NCBI RefSeq assembly: GCF_008935055.1
Contig: NZ_CP043028.1
Span: 199,501 to 263,500, forward strand
Source of the DNA: Pseudobutyrivibrio xylanivorans
Lineage (GTDB): Bacteria; Bacillota; Clostridia; Lachnospirales; Lachnospiraceae
Direction of reading: 5' to 3'
Length of the DNA stretch: 64,000 nucleotides
Position numbers and translations under genes: made by a program. Shown here piece after piece: positions 1-7,709 of this stretch. Under the pieces are notes generated by a model. It saw nothing but the letters and a program-made list of their open reading frames with translations, searched no databases and was not told the DNA's origin. Position 1 is the stretch's first letter, and every line of letters starts with the position of its first letter.

Positions 1-168
1 ATAGGGAACTTTATTAACGTTTGGCTTAGCATTCTTATTACTTATACTAGCCAATAAGTCGTCCCAGCTTGTTGAAGAATCTGATAATTTGAGCATTCCA
101 TTACCTAGAAGCAAGATGTTGGGCCTTTCTATTGTATTTACCTCAAAAATTCGACTTTTCTTTGACAT
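1..168 (-). CDS. SIR2-like domain protein, N-terminal part only (cut by window edge)
   Basis: An open frame of 56 codons runs off the left edge. The start ATG at 168 is preceded by an AAAAAAGG ribosome-binding site. Residues about 18-40 read NILLLGNGMLKLSDSSTSWD, followed by DLL. The LLLGNG turn with a downstream SW-[DE]-[DE]-LL motif is typical of the N-terminus of bacterial SIR2-like NAD-binding/NADase domains, which are common in anti-phage proteins such as ThsA and DSR-type proteins. The catalytic His/Asn region is outside the window, so activity cannot be judged. It is probably cargo of the mobilizable element to its right. The family call rests on one motif. Confidence 0.55.
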   Translation of the reverse strand, partial: MSKKSRIFEVNTIERPNILLLGNGMLKLSDSSTSWDDLLASISNKNAKPNVNKVPY

Positions 169-545
169 ACAAGTACCTTTTTTCACTAATATAAATTTTG
201 AGAATCATTATATCTTGGTATCTAAAAGAATATAAACGACATTGTTATACAATGACTAAATTATATAATAACATGCATTTGTGTAACTTATATGAAAATA
301 AAATCCATGTTGCTACCCAGTAAGGACAATGTCACTCCATTACATTATTTTAACGGATTAATCACAATACTGTGGTATCATCTCCTTGAAAATAAATCGT
401 TGGGTGAAATACCATATATTTAGCTAGAGTATTATAAGAATTGTCAAGAACTGGTTTCAAAAATTCGACAATAATTATAAGAACGTGTAGTATGACCAGG
501 TTAATATATGAAGATATCTGTCTAATAAGAGCGAGGTGTATTATA
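169..545. other. Divergent intergenic region
   Basis: This AT-rich stretch separates the leftward SIR2-like gene from the rightward lipoprotein gene and must hold both promoters. No convincing ORF of either strand with a ribosome-binding site was seen, and no strong -35/-10 pair stands out. Confidence 0.4.
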
Positions 546-1091
546 ATGCAAAGAACAAAAAGATTAATAAGATATATGATAGTTAGTACACTGGCTGTTT
601 TTTTTGTTGCTTGTAGCAGTAATAAGGAAGTAGAACTTACGGAATCAAATGTTACAAAGTATCTTAATTTTGAAGTAATATCATCAAGCAAAGGAAATAA
701 TATTATCGGACACCCTGTTATGGAGCAAACAATTACAATAACCCCAGTGCGAGATGGAACATTTAATAATACTGTTATATTTATGAGGTGTTATGGGATC
801 GATTATAATTGGGAAGTACTGAATAGTGATCCCAATATAGAACAATGCACAGTCGAAGACTTTATGGAAGGAAAAACATATATAAAAATTGAGTTGCCTA
901 CTGATGGAAACTATAATAAAACAATTAAATGCACAGGTCTGTCTGGGTTAGCTACTGTGCCTGAATCAGTACGTGGAAATGATTTGTTTGATAAAAATGG
1001 CAATAATGAATTTTCAAAGGCGGAAATAGATTTTTTTGAAATGTTTGAAGAAGGTATGCATGTTGTAACAGGAACATTTGTACCAAACTAA
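546..1091 (+). CDS. Putative lipoprotein of unknown function
   Basis: The 181-residue protein begins with a basic n-region (MQRTKR), a hydrophobic stretch and a lipobox-like VACSS, so it is probably exported and lipid-anchored. The ATG at 546 is preferred over an upstream in-frame ATG at 441 because it has a GCGAGGTG ribosome-binding site and places the signal peptide at the N-terminus. No domain is recognised. The C-terminal part contains DKNGNNEFSKAEID, a calcium-loop-like acidic stretch resembling an EF-hand, which may be chance. A strong terminator follows. It sits at the left of the mobilizable element and may be cargo. Confidence 0.65.
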   Translation: MQRTKRLIRYMIVSTLAVFFVACSSNKEVELTESNVTKYLNFEVISSSKGNNIIGHPVMEQTITITPVRDGTFNNTVIFMRCYGIDYNWEVLNSDPNIEQCTVEDFMEGKTYIKIELPTDGNYNKTIKCTGLSGLATVPESVRGNDLFDKNGNNEFSKAEIDFFEMFEEGMHVVTGTFVPN

Positions 1092-1116
1092 AAGCATTTA
1101 GCCTTTAGATGTTAAC

Positions 1117-1146
1117 AAAGGCATTCCTTACAAAAGGAATGCCTTT
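1117..1146. terminator. Bidirectional terminator between convergent genes
   Basis: A perfect 13-bp inverted repeat (AAAGGCATTCCTT and its complement) with a 4-nt loop lies between the convergent lipoprotein and toxin genes. A/T runs flank both sides, so it can serve both. Confidence 0.75.
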
Positions 1147-1151
1147 GCCTC

Positions 1152-1487
1152 TTAATCAAATGTATAGCTTGTTGTTTCTCTAAGAATCTTTTGCCAATCA
1201 CGTTCATGGCGTAAAACTCTAACAACATAGATTTTCTTTTCTATATCATCAACAAAGTAGAAAATGATGGAAGGTTTAAATACCTTCTTTAGAATAAGCT
1301 TGCCACGATAGTAAATACCAGTACCTCGATTGTGCTTGAATTTCCAGCTAAGTTCTGAAAGAACATCCTGTATTTCGTCATCAAACTGTTCTGCTCGTTC
1401 AAAACCAAATCGAAGTTCAATATACTCAGAGATATCGGCGATATCATAAATAGACTCACGCGACAACTTGACTTCAAAATTATCCAT
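1152..1487 (-). CDS. RelE/ParE-family toxin
   Basis: This protein of about 111 residues has the RelE/ParE layout: an N-terminal SRESIYDIADISEYI helix, a central basic strand region (HNRGTGIYYRGK), and a C-terminal YVVRVLRHERDWQKIL with the usual Arg/His. Such toxins are mRNA interferases or gyrase poisons; which one cannot be read here. The ATG at 1487 is chosen over an upstream one at 1496. It overlaps the antitoxin gene end by 8 bp, as expected for a translationally coupled toxin-antitoxin operon. The pair probably stabilises the mobile element. Confidence 0.8.
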   Translation of the reverse strand: MDNFEVKLSRESIYDIADISEYIELRFGFERAEQFDDEIQDVLSELSWKFKHNRGTGIYYRGKLILKKVFKPSIIFYFVDDIEKKIYVVRVLRHERDWQKILRETTSYTFD

Positions 1488-1674
1488 TAGCTGCAACTCC
1501 CATATTCATTCGTGCAGCTCTACGTTCTTTTCTGATTCTTCGAACTTCTTCCATGGCTTGATCAAGTGGTAATGTTCTACCAGCTTCAATATCCTCTAAG
1601 CCCCTATCAAGCATACGAAGCAGGCTAGGATCAACTTCTGATGCGTCCTGAATAGTAATGTTAGAATCTACCAT
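1480..1674 (-). CDS. Antitoxin partner of the RelE/ParE toxin
   Basis: The 64-residue acidic then basic protein lies directly upstream of the toxin. The start at 1674 is set by a perfect AAGGAGG site. The central DRGLEDIEAGRTLPLDQAME resembles the linker-plus-helix of many antitoxins (compare GRTL/GRVLPLDEA motifs), and the basic tail (RRIRKERRAAR) may touch DNA or the toxin. A canonical N-terminal ribbon-helix-helix is not obvious, so the antitoxin family is left open. Confidence 0.7.
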   Translation of the reverse strand: MVDSNITIQDASEVDPSLLRMLDRGLEDIEAGRTLPLDQAMEEVRRIRKERRAARMNMGVAANG

Positions 1675-1743
1675 TTTCACTGCCTCCTTATTATTTCTTG
1701 TACATATTATATCAAAAAAACTTGTTTTCGTCATTTAGCAATT

Positions 1744-2418
1744 CTATACGATTTTACCATCATTCATACCATCCCGTAGCGTAGATAAAGCTTGGTCTTC
1801 AATTATCTTAATGTACTTTTCTGTCAGATGGAAGTACGCAGCGGTTTCGCTGATACTCTTGCATTCTAATGCTCCCAAACCATAGTGATAAGCAAGTAGC
1901 CTTCTTTGACGAGGTGGCAAAAGTTTTAATCGATTATACATTTTCTCAAGCATAACATGAAGTACAGCAAGCCTAGCGGTAGGGTTGAACTCACCGGTTG
2001 AAACGGTCTCTGTTATGTGAACATCATACTCATTGCTAGAATAGTCCTCATCTAGGAACACCAAATTCATCCCAGATTCAATAATTCTATTCTCAAAAGC
2101 CGATATACCTTTTCTACACAAGTCTGTCATAGCATTTTTGACGATTGTATAAGCATAGGTGGAGAATTTAATGTTGTTTGATTCATCATATGTCTGTGCA
2201 GCTCGAAGCATTGCAATACGACCTTCTTGGATGATATCATCCTTTTCAATTCCACCCCAGTGATTCAAATCTAAATCATAGGCAACTTCCATACTGCCAG
2301 CTAATCCAACAATTAGAGCTTCATTTTCCATCAAAAGTTGATTCTCAGCTAACAAGTCATTATTCTTTATCAGGCTACAAAGTTTTCTATTGTGCTGGTC
2401 TTTATCAATATTTTCCAT
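1744..2418 (-). CDS. Sigma-70-like RNA polymerase sigma factor encoded on the element
   Basis: The 224-residue protein has a region 2 (DDIIQEGRIAMLRAAQTYDE followed by FSTYAYTIVKNAMTD) and a C-terminal region 4 with LPPRQRRLLAYHYGLG and a helix-turn-helix (ISETAAYFHLTEKYIKIIED). This is the two-domain form of small alternative sigma factors. Its ATG overlaps the stop of the upstream XRE gene (TAATG), so the two are co-translated. It probably drives element genes, but no cognate promoter was identified. Confidence 0.75.
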   Translation of the reverse strand: MENIDKDQHNRKLCSLIKNNDLLAENQLLMENEALIVGLAGSMEVAYDLDLNHWGGIEKDDIIQEGRIAMLRAAQTYDESNNIKFSTYAYTIVKNAMTDLCRKGISAFENRIIESGMNLVFLDEDYSSNEYDVHITETVSTGEFNPTARLAVLHVMLEKMYNRLKLLPPRQRRLLAYHYGLGALECKSISETAAYFHLTEKYIKIIEDQALSTLRDGMNDGKIV

Positions 2419-3275
2419 TACATTTCTTTCCCTATATCCATAAGTGTAGGTGCTATCTGGGTAATAGCTAACTCAACACGCGCTTTATCCTCTGGAGAGA
2501 GTGTAGATACATTCTCAACAGAAATATTCATCGCATTAATGATTATTTCCTTCTTTTGTTCTTCTGGTAAATCCTTTATATTTGGAACTTTAGCAACCTC
2601 TGATTTCACCGCTTCAAGAATGTCATAATAAATAACTTGTTGTTGCTTTTGGTATTCACTAACTTCTTCAGTTATCTTATTATGAATTTCTTTTACAGCC
2701 CCCATAAGTTGTCTTTGGATTCTATCGAACTCGTATGTATTAGCAGGAACTTTTGCGTGTTTAAATTGTTTCTTTAAATCAACGATATCTTTATCATCCT
2801 TTGGAAGCTCACCAGTATTTTGATATTCCAAAATCATATCATAATTGTAATCCATGAGGGCGTTCTGAGCCTTTAACAAATCAGAAACAGCACCAGAAAA
2901 ATAAGTTGCCATCATCTTTGTTGCTACAGCGAACTTATTGTTGATAAGAAGTTCATTGATAACTCTAGCATCTACTTTTCCTGTATATAGATTTTTTGCA
3001 GCTTCAACACTTAAGCCTAGTTCACTTATGTCGTAATAAGTCTTTTCAGGTGTATTTGAAATTCCAAGAATGTAATCCGCCGATACATCATACAGTTCAG
3101 CAAGTTTAACCAATATATCACTGCTAATGGTTTTAGTAGAGCCATTTTCAATTCTACCGTATCTAGTTCGATCTACACCGATGGCATCTGCTAGTTTATT
3201 TCTGCTTGCATAGCCATGTTCTTCTCTTAGTTCTCTTAATCTTTCTTGTAAATTTCCAGGTAATCGTTCACTCAT
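2418..3275 (-). CDS. XRE-family helix-turn-helix regulator with long C-terminal domain
   Basis: Residues about 10-70 form a Cro/CI-type helix-turn-helix (LRELREEHGYASRNKLADAI, then RYGRIENGS and a conserved ILVKLAELYDVSADYILG). The remaining roughly 200 residues are a helical region with coiled-coil character. The ATG at 3275 is preferred over the TTG three bases upstream; GGGAG lies about 10 nt before it. It is transcribed away from the mobilization genes and is likely the element's master regulator, coupled to the sigma-like gene. Confidence 0.8.
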   Translation of the reverse strand: MSERLPGNLQERLRELREEHGYASRNKLADAIGVDRTRYGRIENGSTKTISSDILVKLAELYDVSADYILGISNTPEKTYYDISELGLSVEAAKNLYTGKVDARVINELLINNKFAVATKMMATYFSGAVSDLLKAQNALMDYNYDMILEYQNTGELPKDDKDIVDLKKQFKHAKVPANTYEFDRIQRQLMGAVKEIHNKITEEVSEYQKQQQVIYYDILEAVKSEVAKVPNIKDLPEEQKKEIIINAMNISVENVSTLSPEDKARVELAITQIAPTLMDIGKEM

Positions 3276-3465
3276 CAATACAATTCTCCCATAAAAATAT
3301 CTTTAAAAATCATAGCATAGCTGATGCAAATTTGCATCAAAATCACATTTCGTTTTCTAATTAAAAGCTAAAAACTGCAATATCCTAGCAAAACAGAGGT
3401 AAAGCTATTTTTCCTCGTAATATAAAGTAGAAGGATGAAAATCCACCGTCATAGCGCTTTTCAAA

Positions 3466-3525
3466 TCCCTTACTTTTAAGTAAGGGCGCACTTCTATACC
3501 TCTTCAAGAGGTATGTGCGTTTTGC
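3466..3525 (-). other. Origin of transfer (oriT), RSF1010/MobQ type
   Basis: On the minus strand an inverted repeat (ATACCTCTT and AAGAGGTAT, 3496-3514) is followed after AG by AAGTGCGCCCTTA (3493-3481). In RSF1010-family plasmids an inverted repeat followed by AAGTGCGCCCT is the relaxase site, nicked between GTGCG and CCCT. The corresponding nick here would be between 3487 and 3486 on the minus strand. The site lies 110-170 bp upstream of the mobilization genes, the usual place. An outer CGCAC/GTGCG pair extends the stem. Confidence 0.75.
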
Positions 3526-3638
3526 GTTGCAAAAGTCTTCCTGGCTTCGCCGATTTGCGTTCGCTGTCGCTCCGGGATTGCAAGCAATCGAAAAAGCTGT
3601 GACACAACATATTTTTTATTTTGAAAGGAGTTTTATTT

Positions 3639-3998
3639 ATGGAAAAACTGAATGAACAGGAAGTAACTAACACTTTCGTTACTCCACCAAAGCTTACTAA
3701 AGCAAGAAGAGATTTAGAGAAAGCTACTACATCTTATGAAAAATCAATCAAAAGGTGTGAGCGTTTTCAGCATGAACTCACAAAGCTTGAGAACAAAGCT
3801 AAGCAACAAAGTAAACAAGAACGTAAGCGAAGAACTCACAGACTTTGCACAAGAGCAGGTCACATAGAATCTTTGCTTCCAGAAACAAAAGAGCTAACAG
3901 ATAACCAATTCATGGCAGTCTATGATGCTCTTTTTTCTATTCCAGCAATTCAGAAAAAAGTTGCAGAACTCATCTGCAAGGTAAAGGAGGAATACTAA
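3639..3998 (+). CDS. DUF3847-like mobilization accessory protein
   Basis: This 119-residue, highly charged protein with a central coiled-coil (KARRDLEKATTSYEKSIKRC, then KAKQQSKQERKRRT) directly precedes the relaxase gene. It matches the size and position of DUF3847-type proteins found before MobA/MobL in Firmicutes. They are thought to be relaxosome helpers, comparable to MobC, but the function is unproven. The ATG at 3639 has an AAAGGAG site. An AAGGAGG inside its 3' end serves the relaxase. Confidence 0.7.
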   Translation: MEKLNEQEVTNTFVTPPKLTKARRDLEKATTSYEKSIKRCERFQHELTKLENKAKQQSKQERKRRTHRLCTRAGHIESLLPETKELTDNQFMAVYDALFSIPAIQKKVAELICKVKEEY

Positions 3999-5480
3999 AT
4001 GGCACTATATCACTTTCATGTTACGCAAGTTAGTCGTGGTAAAGGGCAAAGTGCAACAGCAACAGATGCGTACATCACAGGCGAGAGGATTCATGATGAT
4101 TACTATGGAAAGATTCATGATTACACAAAGAAGGAAGGTGTCCTATTCAAAGAACTGTTGCTTCCAGACTATGCACCTGAAAGACTTCGTGATAGAGAAA
4201 CACTTTTCAACGAAATTGAAAGAATCGAAAAGCATCCTAAAGCTCAGCTTTGCTATAACTTCAATTTTGCGCTTCAAAATGAATTAACCTATGAAGAAAA
4301 TCTTGAGATAGCCCAGAGGTTTATAAAAGAAAACTTTCTAGCAAAAGGAATGATTGTAGACTATGCAGTTCATAATCCTGATAGAGATGGTGGCATCCCT
4401 AATCCTCATGTACACATGTTAATCCCTATCAGACCGCTTAATAAAGATGGAACCTGGGGTGAAAAGCAAAAGCGCGAATATCTCCTGGATGAAAATGGTG
4501 AGCGTATAAAAAAAACGAACGGTAAGTATGTTTTCAATGCGGTCCCAACAACAGACTGGGGTTCTCCTGAAACACTTAATGCCTGGCGCAAAGCTTATGC
4601 GGATATATTTAATAAAGCTTTTGAGGACAAAGGACTAAGCTGTAAGATTGATAATCGTTCTTATGCTGAACAAGGGCTTGATATTCTACCAACAGTCCAT
4701 GAAGGACCTCATGTAAGAGCTATGGAAGCTAAAGGCATTAGAACTGAGATTGGTGATGAGAATCGAAGGATAAAAGCATTCAATGAAATGATTACAAAGC
4801 TTTCTACTAACTTACAGGATTTATTTGAATGGCTTTCTGATTTCTTGAAAAGCTGTCATAAGCAAAAGATTTATGTTCCTTCACTTGGAGAGCTTGTTAA
4901 CGATTACTATAGCAAGCGAAATGACAATGCTTGGAGCAGAAAAGGAAAAACTAAAAATCTAAAAGCTCATGCAAAGACAATTCTATTTCTAACTCAAAAT
5001 AATATTTCATCTATGGAGGAACTAACAAGTTTTGTTCGTAAAGCCTACAGAGATTCAGATGAATTATCAACAGATATTTCACGCATAGATGATCGAATTA
5101 AAGATATTAAAAAAGCCTTTAGATATCTGGAAATGTATGCAAAGTACAAACCAGTTTATGACAAACAATTCACTTTCAAATTGAAGAGGAATCATCAGAA
5201 ATATAAAGATGAGCATTGTGACGAATTGAACCGATACCACCTAGCAAAGCGAATGCTTGATAACTTTTGGTGTGGTCAACAGCCTAATTGGTCAGTGTTA
5301 AAGAATGAATTGGTAGCTCTTGAAAAGAAAAGAACTGATATAGCGCTTATATACGACAAATGTCATGATACCGCGGTTGAAGCTTATCAGATTAAAAAGA
5401 TTGCAGAAGAAATGATGAGAATGCAACAAGAAGATGTTCACGTTGTTACAAGAAAACGTAATCACGATATGGAAAGATAA
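3999..5480 (+). CDS. MobA/MobL-family conjugative relaxase
   Basis: The 493-residue protein nicks oriT and carries the single strand into a recipient. The N-terminus MALYHFHVTQVSRGKGQSAT is the family signature. The metal-binding three-histidine motif appears near residues 124-140 as HNPDRDGGIPNPHVHML, and Tyr residues near 25 (DAYITGERIHDDYYGK) are candidates for the nucleophile. The C-terminal half is helical and lacks a primase or helicase domain, unlike RSF1010 MobA. It begins one base after the upstream stop. No type IV secretion genes are visible, so transfer would need a helper element. Confidence 0.92.
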   Translation: MALYHFHVTQVSRGKGQSATATDAYITGERIHDDYYGKIHDYTKKEGVLFKELLLPDYAPERLRDRETLFNEIERIEKHPKAQLCYNFNFALQNELTYEENLEIAQRFIKENFLAKGMIVDYAVHNPDRDGGIPNPHVHMLIPIRPLNKDGTWGEKQKREYLLDENGERIKKTNGKYVFNAVPTTDWGSPETLNAWRKAYADIFNKAFEDKGLSCKIDNRSYAEQGLDILPTVHEGPHVRAMEAKGIRTEIGDENRRIKAFNEMITKLSTNLQDLFEWLSDFLKSCHKQKIYVPSLGELVNDYYSKRNDNAWSRKGKTKNLKAHAKTILFLTQNNISSMEELTSFVRKAYRDSDELSTDISRIDDRIKDIKKAFRYLEMYAKYKPVYDKQFTFKLKRNHQKYKDEHCDELNRYHLAKRMLDNFWCGQQPNWSVLKNELVALEKKRTDIALIYDKCHDTAVEAYQIKKIAEEMMRMQQEDVHVVTRKRNHDMER

Positions 5481-5493
5481 GGAGGATTTAAAT

Positions 5494-6111
5494 TTGAATA
5501 TTTTTAAAGAAGTTAAGTCGGCTGTGTCTGTTAAGGATGCAGCCATTTTTTATGGAATGAATCTAAACAGAAATGGATTGTGCCAGTGTCCATTTCACAA
5601 TGATAAGACACCAAGCCTTAAGGTGGATATCAGATATTACTGTTTTGGATGTGGTGCTACTGGTGATGTTGTTGATTTCGTTGGCAAACTTTTTAGTCTG
5701 CCACCACTTGCTGCAGCTAATAAAATTGCAAATGATTTTGGCTTAGACTGCGGAGTTTTATCACCACATAAGCAATCGTCAAAGCCAACTAAACAAAATT
5801 CAATTATCCTACAAAAGAATAATGAATATCAGATTCAAAGAGCATTCGACTTATATGTCCGAGATGCTCTTTTTTCTTTACATGAATACAGAGAAAAGCT
5901 TCGTATGTTCAAACAAAACTATGCTCCAACAATGGAGCAAGGCTTAGATAACTGCCATCCGCTTTTTGAAGAAGCTCTCATGAATCTAGACCGTATCGAC
6001 TGGATGATTGACGAACTGACTTTCGGTTACCGAGATGAGCAGATTAATTTTATAAACACTTACAAAGGAGAGATTGAGAATGTTAAGAGAAGAAATGAAG
6101 AACTCAACTAG
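5494..6111 (+). CDS. CHC2 zinc-finger primase-like protein
   Basis: A CHC2 zinc finger, the DNA-binding part of DnaG-type primases, is visible near residues 28-65: CPFHNDKTPSLKV, then YYCFGCGATGDVVDFV. The TOPRIM catalytic domain is absent and the rest of the 205-residue protein is unassigned. A TTG start at 5494 is chosen because AAGGAGG lies eight bases before it; the in-frame ATG at 5434 lies inside the relaxase gene without a site. It overlaps the next gene by 32 bp. With the VapE-like ATPase it probably forms the element's replication module. Confidence 0.82.
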   Translation: MNIFKEVKSAVSVKDAAIFYGMNLNRNGLCQCPFHNDKTPSLKVDIRYYCFGCGATGDVVDFVGKLFSLPPLAAANKIANDFGLDCGVLSPHKQSSKPTKQNSIILQKNNEYQIQRAFDLYVRDALFSLHEYREKLRMFKQNYAPTMEQGLDNCHPLFEEALMNLDRIDWMIDELTFGYRDEQINFINTYKGEIENVKRRNEELN

Positions 6112-7474
6112 TCTATCAGATAATAGCTACAAAATGATAACTACAATACTCGAAAGCGAGGGCTACAAAATTACACCGCCTGATAAGGATGAAGGCAATG
6201 ATGTTGCTTCAATGCTTGAGATTGATGAAAAAGGAAAGGTACTGCAAAGCAATTACAACTGCCAGTACGCTCTTAGAAATGATCCAGTATTGAAAGGTGC
6301 CATTAAGTTCAATGAACTCAGCCAGAAATACGATATATGCAAAGACTTAGGCTGGCACAGAGAATCTCCCAGCTTTTCTGACACTGATTTAGACAACATC
6401 ATAACTTATCTTGAAACAATGTATCACCTTAAGAACGACAAAATGATTGAACGAGCTGTCAGAGTTGTTGGAAAGGAAAATAGATATCATCCTATCAGAG
6501 AAAAGCTTCTATCTCTTAAATGGGACGGGAAAAGTCGCATAGGTGATGCGCTTCATTATTTCTTAGGAGTTGAGAAGACAAAGCTTGCTACAGAATCACT
6601 TAAGGTGTTTATGCTGGGAGCTGTTGCTAGAGTCTTTGAACCAGGTAAAAAGTTTGAACTTATGCTTTGCCTGGTAGGTGGACAAGGTGCAGGTAAATCC
6701 ACTTTTCTAAGATTCCTGGCAATGGATGATATTTATTTCTCTGATGACATCAAAAGACTAGATGATGACAGAGCTTTTCAACGTTTGCAGGGACACTGGA
6801 TTATCGAAATGCCAGAAATGCTTGCTGTATTGAATTCAAAGATGGTTGAAGAAACAAAGTCGTTTGTAAGTCGTCAATACGATAATTACAGAGCCCCATA
6901 TGATAAGTATGCAGTAGACCATCCCAGACAGTGTGTATTTGCTGGAACATCAAACAAATCACAGTTCCTTCCTATGGATAAATCAGGTAACAGACGATTT
7001 CTTCCTATTGAAGTTCACATGGAAAACGCTGAGTGCCACATCCTTGATAATGAAGCTCATTCTAGAGCTTATATCGAACAGCTATGGGCTGAAATTATGG
7101 TCATTTATAAGTCAGGCGATTATTCACTTACGCTTCCTAAGGAGCTAAATGACGAGCTTTTAAAGACACAGGAAAGATATTCTCCTGAGGACCCAATAGA
7201 AACAGCAATAAGGAACTATCTTGAAGAAAAGAAACCAGAATATGTCTGCATTAGAATGCTTTTTCTCGAAGCACTTAATCATGCAGCCTATGAAACAGCA
7301 GCTCAATGGGAATCAAACGCAATATCAGAAATCATGGATCAAAAAATGAACGACTACGCAAAGCTGACAAGCCATAGATTTAAAGAATATGGAACACAAC
7401 GAGCCTGGCGAAGAATTAATCTACCAGACTTTGAACCTGATATCAACGAAGATGAAAATCCATTTATTGATTAG
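6080..7474 (+). CDS. VapE/virulence-associated E family ATPase (replicative helicase-like)
   Basis: The protein of about 464 residues has a Walker A motif (GGQGAGKS, near residue 200), followed by YFSDD, a GHWIIEMPEM strand and an FAGTSN sensor region with an arginine-rich NRRFLPIEV. This is the VirE/VapE P-loop family common in phage satellites and mobilizable islands, where it pairs with a primase for autonomous replication. ATG 6080 has AAAGGAG nine bases upstream and is preferred to the TTG at 6074. It overlaps the CHC2 gene, indicating one transcript from 3639. Confidence 0.88.
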   Translation: MLREEMKNSTSLSDNSYKMITTILESEGYKITPPDKDEGNDVASMLEIDEKGKVLQSNYNCQYALRNDPVLKGAIKFNELSQKYDICKDLGWHRESPSFSDTDLDNIITYLETMYHLKNDKMIERAVRVVGKENRYHPIREKLLSLKWDGKSRIGDALHYFLGVEKTKLATESLKVFMLGAVARVFEPGKKFELMLCLVGGQGAGKSTFLRFLAMDDIYFSDDIKRLDDDRAFQRLQGHWIIEMPEMLAVLNSKMVEETKSFVSRQYDNYRAPYDKYAVDHPRQCVFAGTSNKSQFLPMDKSGNRRFLPIEVHMENAECHILDNEAHSRAYIEQLWAEIMVIYKSGDYSLTLPKELNDELLKTQERYSPEDPIETAIRNYLEEKKPEYVCIRMLFLEALNHAAYETAAQWESNAISEIMDQKMNDYAKLTSHRFKEYGTQRAWRRINLPDFEPDINEDENPFID

Positions 7475-7480
7475 ATATTT

Positions 7481-7580
7481 GTAAACAGTGTAAACAGTTA
7501 AACAGTAGAAAGATGAAAACGTATAAAAATCTATATAAGAAAATAAATGTTTTAAAATAACCTGTTTACAGTTTACACAG
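7481..7580. repeat. Iteron-like GTAAACAG repeats, candidate replication origin
   Basis: Just after the VapE gene stand two or three direct copies of GTAAACAG (7481-7505). About 60 bp of AT-rich DNA separate them from inverted copies (CTGTTTACAG then TTTACACAG, 7562-7580). Direct and inverted short repeats around an AT-rich core beside primase and helicase genes are the usual look of a replication origin. The assignment is inferred from position and pattern. Confidence 0.5.
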
Positions 7581-7593
7581 TTTCACCTTACCA

Positions 7594-7622
7594 GGCAGCC
7601 TTTATCGGGCTGTCTTTTTTCA
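7594..7622 (+). terminator. Terminator after the replication operon
   Basis: A GGCAGCC/GGCTGTC stem with one G-T wobble is followed by TTTTTT. It ends the transcript from 3639 to 7474. Confidence 0.65.
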
Positions 7623-7656
7623 TGCCTTCGGGAAGCCAGTAACTATAAACATTTCA

Positions 7657-7698
7657 CAGCACTTGATAAGGAGTTTTCCTTACCAGGTGCTTTTTTAT
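7657..7698 (+). promoter_or_regulatory. Hairpin plus T-run in the integrase leader, possible attenuator
   Basis: A 14-bp stem with two G-T wobbles (GCACTTGATAAGGA pairs with TCCTTACCAGGTGC) is followed by TTTTTT, and the integrase ribosome-binding site GGAGGG begins a few bases later. An intrinsic terminator directly before a start codon may hold integrase expression low until read-through. Functional reading is inferred. Confidence 0.5.
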
Positions 7699-7709
7699 TT
7701 GGAGGGAAT

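Noticed and set aside
362..691. Leftward 109-codon hydrophobic ORF
   Set aside because: It is antisense to the lipoprotein start and has no ribosome-binding site; the lipoprotein frame has a signal peptide and a site.
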